Assembly (NCBI GenBank): GCA_035687895.1 | Contig: DASRUE010000168.1 | Coordinates: 1 to 20,851, forward strand | DNA length: 20,851 nucleotides | DNA from: JAERML01 sp035687895 | GTDB lineage: Bacteria; Bacteroidota; Ignavibacteria; UBA10030; UBA6906 | Reading direction: 5' to 3' | Translations under genes and position numbers: made by a program | The notes under the pieces: model-generated | What the model was told of the DNA's origin: nothing | Seen by the model: only the letters and a program-made list of their open reading frames with translations | The model's database searches: none | Part shown: piece after piece, positions 20,097-20,851 of the stretch | How positions within the stretch are numbered: the stretch's first letter is position 1 | Layout of the letters: every line of letters starts with the position of its first letter

Positions 20097-20851
20097 TGGA
20101 CGCTCCCAAGAGTTCTGATCCCACTTCGACACCTGAAACGACATCGCTGCCTGTTGCGCCAGAGCGCCTCCGCCTCATCCGGCGTATTGAGCCGGTCCCT
20201 TTTGCCATCATCACACTCGCTCTTGTGTTCTTCCTTTACCAGGCAGTGGGAGGAGGGATCACGCTGCTTCTGTTCAAGGGGGCAATCACTGAGGACAATG
20301 TTCAGCTCGTTCGATGGGCAACATTGGTTGGCCAGATCGTTTTCATCCTTATTCCGACACTTATCTTGATGCGGCTGCGTGCACCCCGCGTGATTGAGTT
20401 TGCCCGACTGAAAGTGCCCGACTACAAGGAAATCCTTCTGACTGCGGTGGCGGTGTTTGCCCTTCAGCAGGTGCTGCAGGGATACATGCTCCTTCAGGAT
20501 GCAATTCCAGTCCCCGCCGGCCTTGAGCGGATCCTTGATCAGATCAAAGACCTCATCGAGCAGACATATCTCGTGCTGGTCACCGCGCACACACCCCTGG
20601 AATTGTTGTTCGTGGTGGTTGTGGTTGCACTTGTTCCCGCGGTCTCGGAGGAGTTGTTATTCCGCGGTCTGATCCAGCGAAGTTTTGAACAAGTTGTAGT
20701 CGGTCCCCGTGGTGCGATCATCACAGGGATCATCTTTGCCGCGTTCCATCTTATTCCATACTCAGTCGTTCCGCTTGCTATCCTTGGTTGCTACCTGGGG
20801 TACATTGTCTACCGCTCACAAAACATTACCGTGGCCATCTCGGCCCACTTC
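20096..20851 (+). CDS. CPBP-family intramembrane metalloprotease (3' truncated by window end)
   Basis: 252 codons are present and the frame is open to the last base. It is a polytopic membrane protein of the CPBP (CAAX protease / bacteriocin-processing, Abi) family. The glutamate pair and arginine of motif 1 are in SEELLFRGL (E185, E186, R190), motif 2 is in FAAFH (H218), and motif 3 begins with SAHF (H251) at the window edge. All expected catalytic positions visible so far are intact. Residues 1-30 are a polar cytoplasmic stretch, and several hydrophobic helices follow. The ATG overlaps the upstream stop (TAATG), so it is the next gene of the GT9 operon. Targets of bacterial members are mostly unknown. 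Confidence 0.9.
   Translation, partial: MDAPKSSDPTSTPETTSLPVAPERLRLIRRIEPVPFAIITLALVFFLYQAVGGGITLLLFKGAITEDNVQLVRWATLVGQIVFILIPTLILMRLRAPRVIEFARLKVPDYKEILLTAVAVFALQQVLQGYMLLQDAIPVPAGLERILDQIKDLIEQTYLVLVTAHTPLELLFVVVVVALVPAVSEELLFRGLIQRSFEQVVVGPRGAIITGIIFAAFHLIPYSVVPLAILGCYLGYIVYRSQNITVAISAHF

Noticed and set aside
17019..20163. 14-base identity GCCTGTTGCGCCAG at about 17019 and 20149
   Set aside because: A single 14-mer match is expected by chance in a window of this size. One copy is inside CPBP coding sequence.
1..20851. Mobile elements, CRISPR arrays, tRNA or rRNA genes
   Set aside because: No transposase or integrase motifs, no regularly spaced repeats and no tRNA-like cloverleaf were seen while reading. 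A covariance-model scan was not possible.

Overview
The window is a dense, ordinary-looking bacterial chromosome segment of moderately high GC. It carries 15 protein genes, the last cut by the window end. I see no tRNA, rRNA, CRISPR array, transposase or phage gene. Gene content (a long RecG with an acidic insert, a K+-independent membrane pyrophosphatase, a DUF3108 envelope protein, a deoxyhypusine-synthase-like protein, GT9 plus CPBP genes) suggests the Bacteroidota/Chlorobiota/Ignavibacteriota (FCB) side of the tree. That assignment is inference, not proof. Promoters look like TTGnnn, 16-17 bp, TAT(A/C)TT, not the Bacteroidia-type promoter. Shine-Dalgarno sequences are present at some genes and missing at others.

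Layout. 1-3.4 kb: gpsA (+) converges on hppA (-), with a hairpin terminator between them. 3.4-4.8 kb: a 0.5 kb gene-free stretch, then a VTT/DedA-like membrane protein (-), divergent from an APC amino-acid permease (+). 6.2-8.5 kb: recG (+) with its own near-leaderless promoter and its own terminator. 8.6-12.7 kb: a cleanly bounded four-gene unit (promoter 8639-8666, terminator 12694-12718) encoding two divergent Ddl-like ATP-grasp ligases, a GNAT acetyltransferase and a lysine-2,3-aminomutase-like radical SAM enzyme. 12.7-13.1 kb: a stand-alone response-regulator receiver (-), divergent from dnaG (+). 15.2-16.9 kb: an asparagine-synthetase-like protein whose N-terminal amidotransferase half has lost its catalytic cysteine. 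17.0 kb to the end: a promoter followed by two tiny overlapping leader ORFs, then a heptosyltransferase-like GT9, a DUF3108 protein, a deoxyhypusine-synthase-like protein and a CPBP intramembrane protease (truncated), tightly packed as one operon.

How the genes may work together. gpsA supplies glycerol-3-phosphate for phospholipids, hppA couples PPi hydrolysis to H+ pumping, and recG and dnaG serve replication and repair. The most interesting unit is the ligase-ligase-GNAT-KamA operon. KamA keeps the lysine-binding aspartates and the PLP lysine, so beta-lysine is the expected product. Next to it lie two amide-forming ligases and an acetyltransferase. This resembles the ablA/ablB route to N-epsilon-acetyl-beta-lysine but adds two ligases, so a beta-lysine-containing small peptide or conjugate is a reasonable, untested hypothesis.
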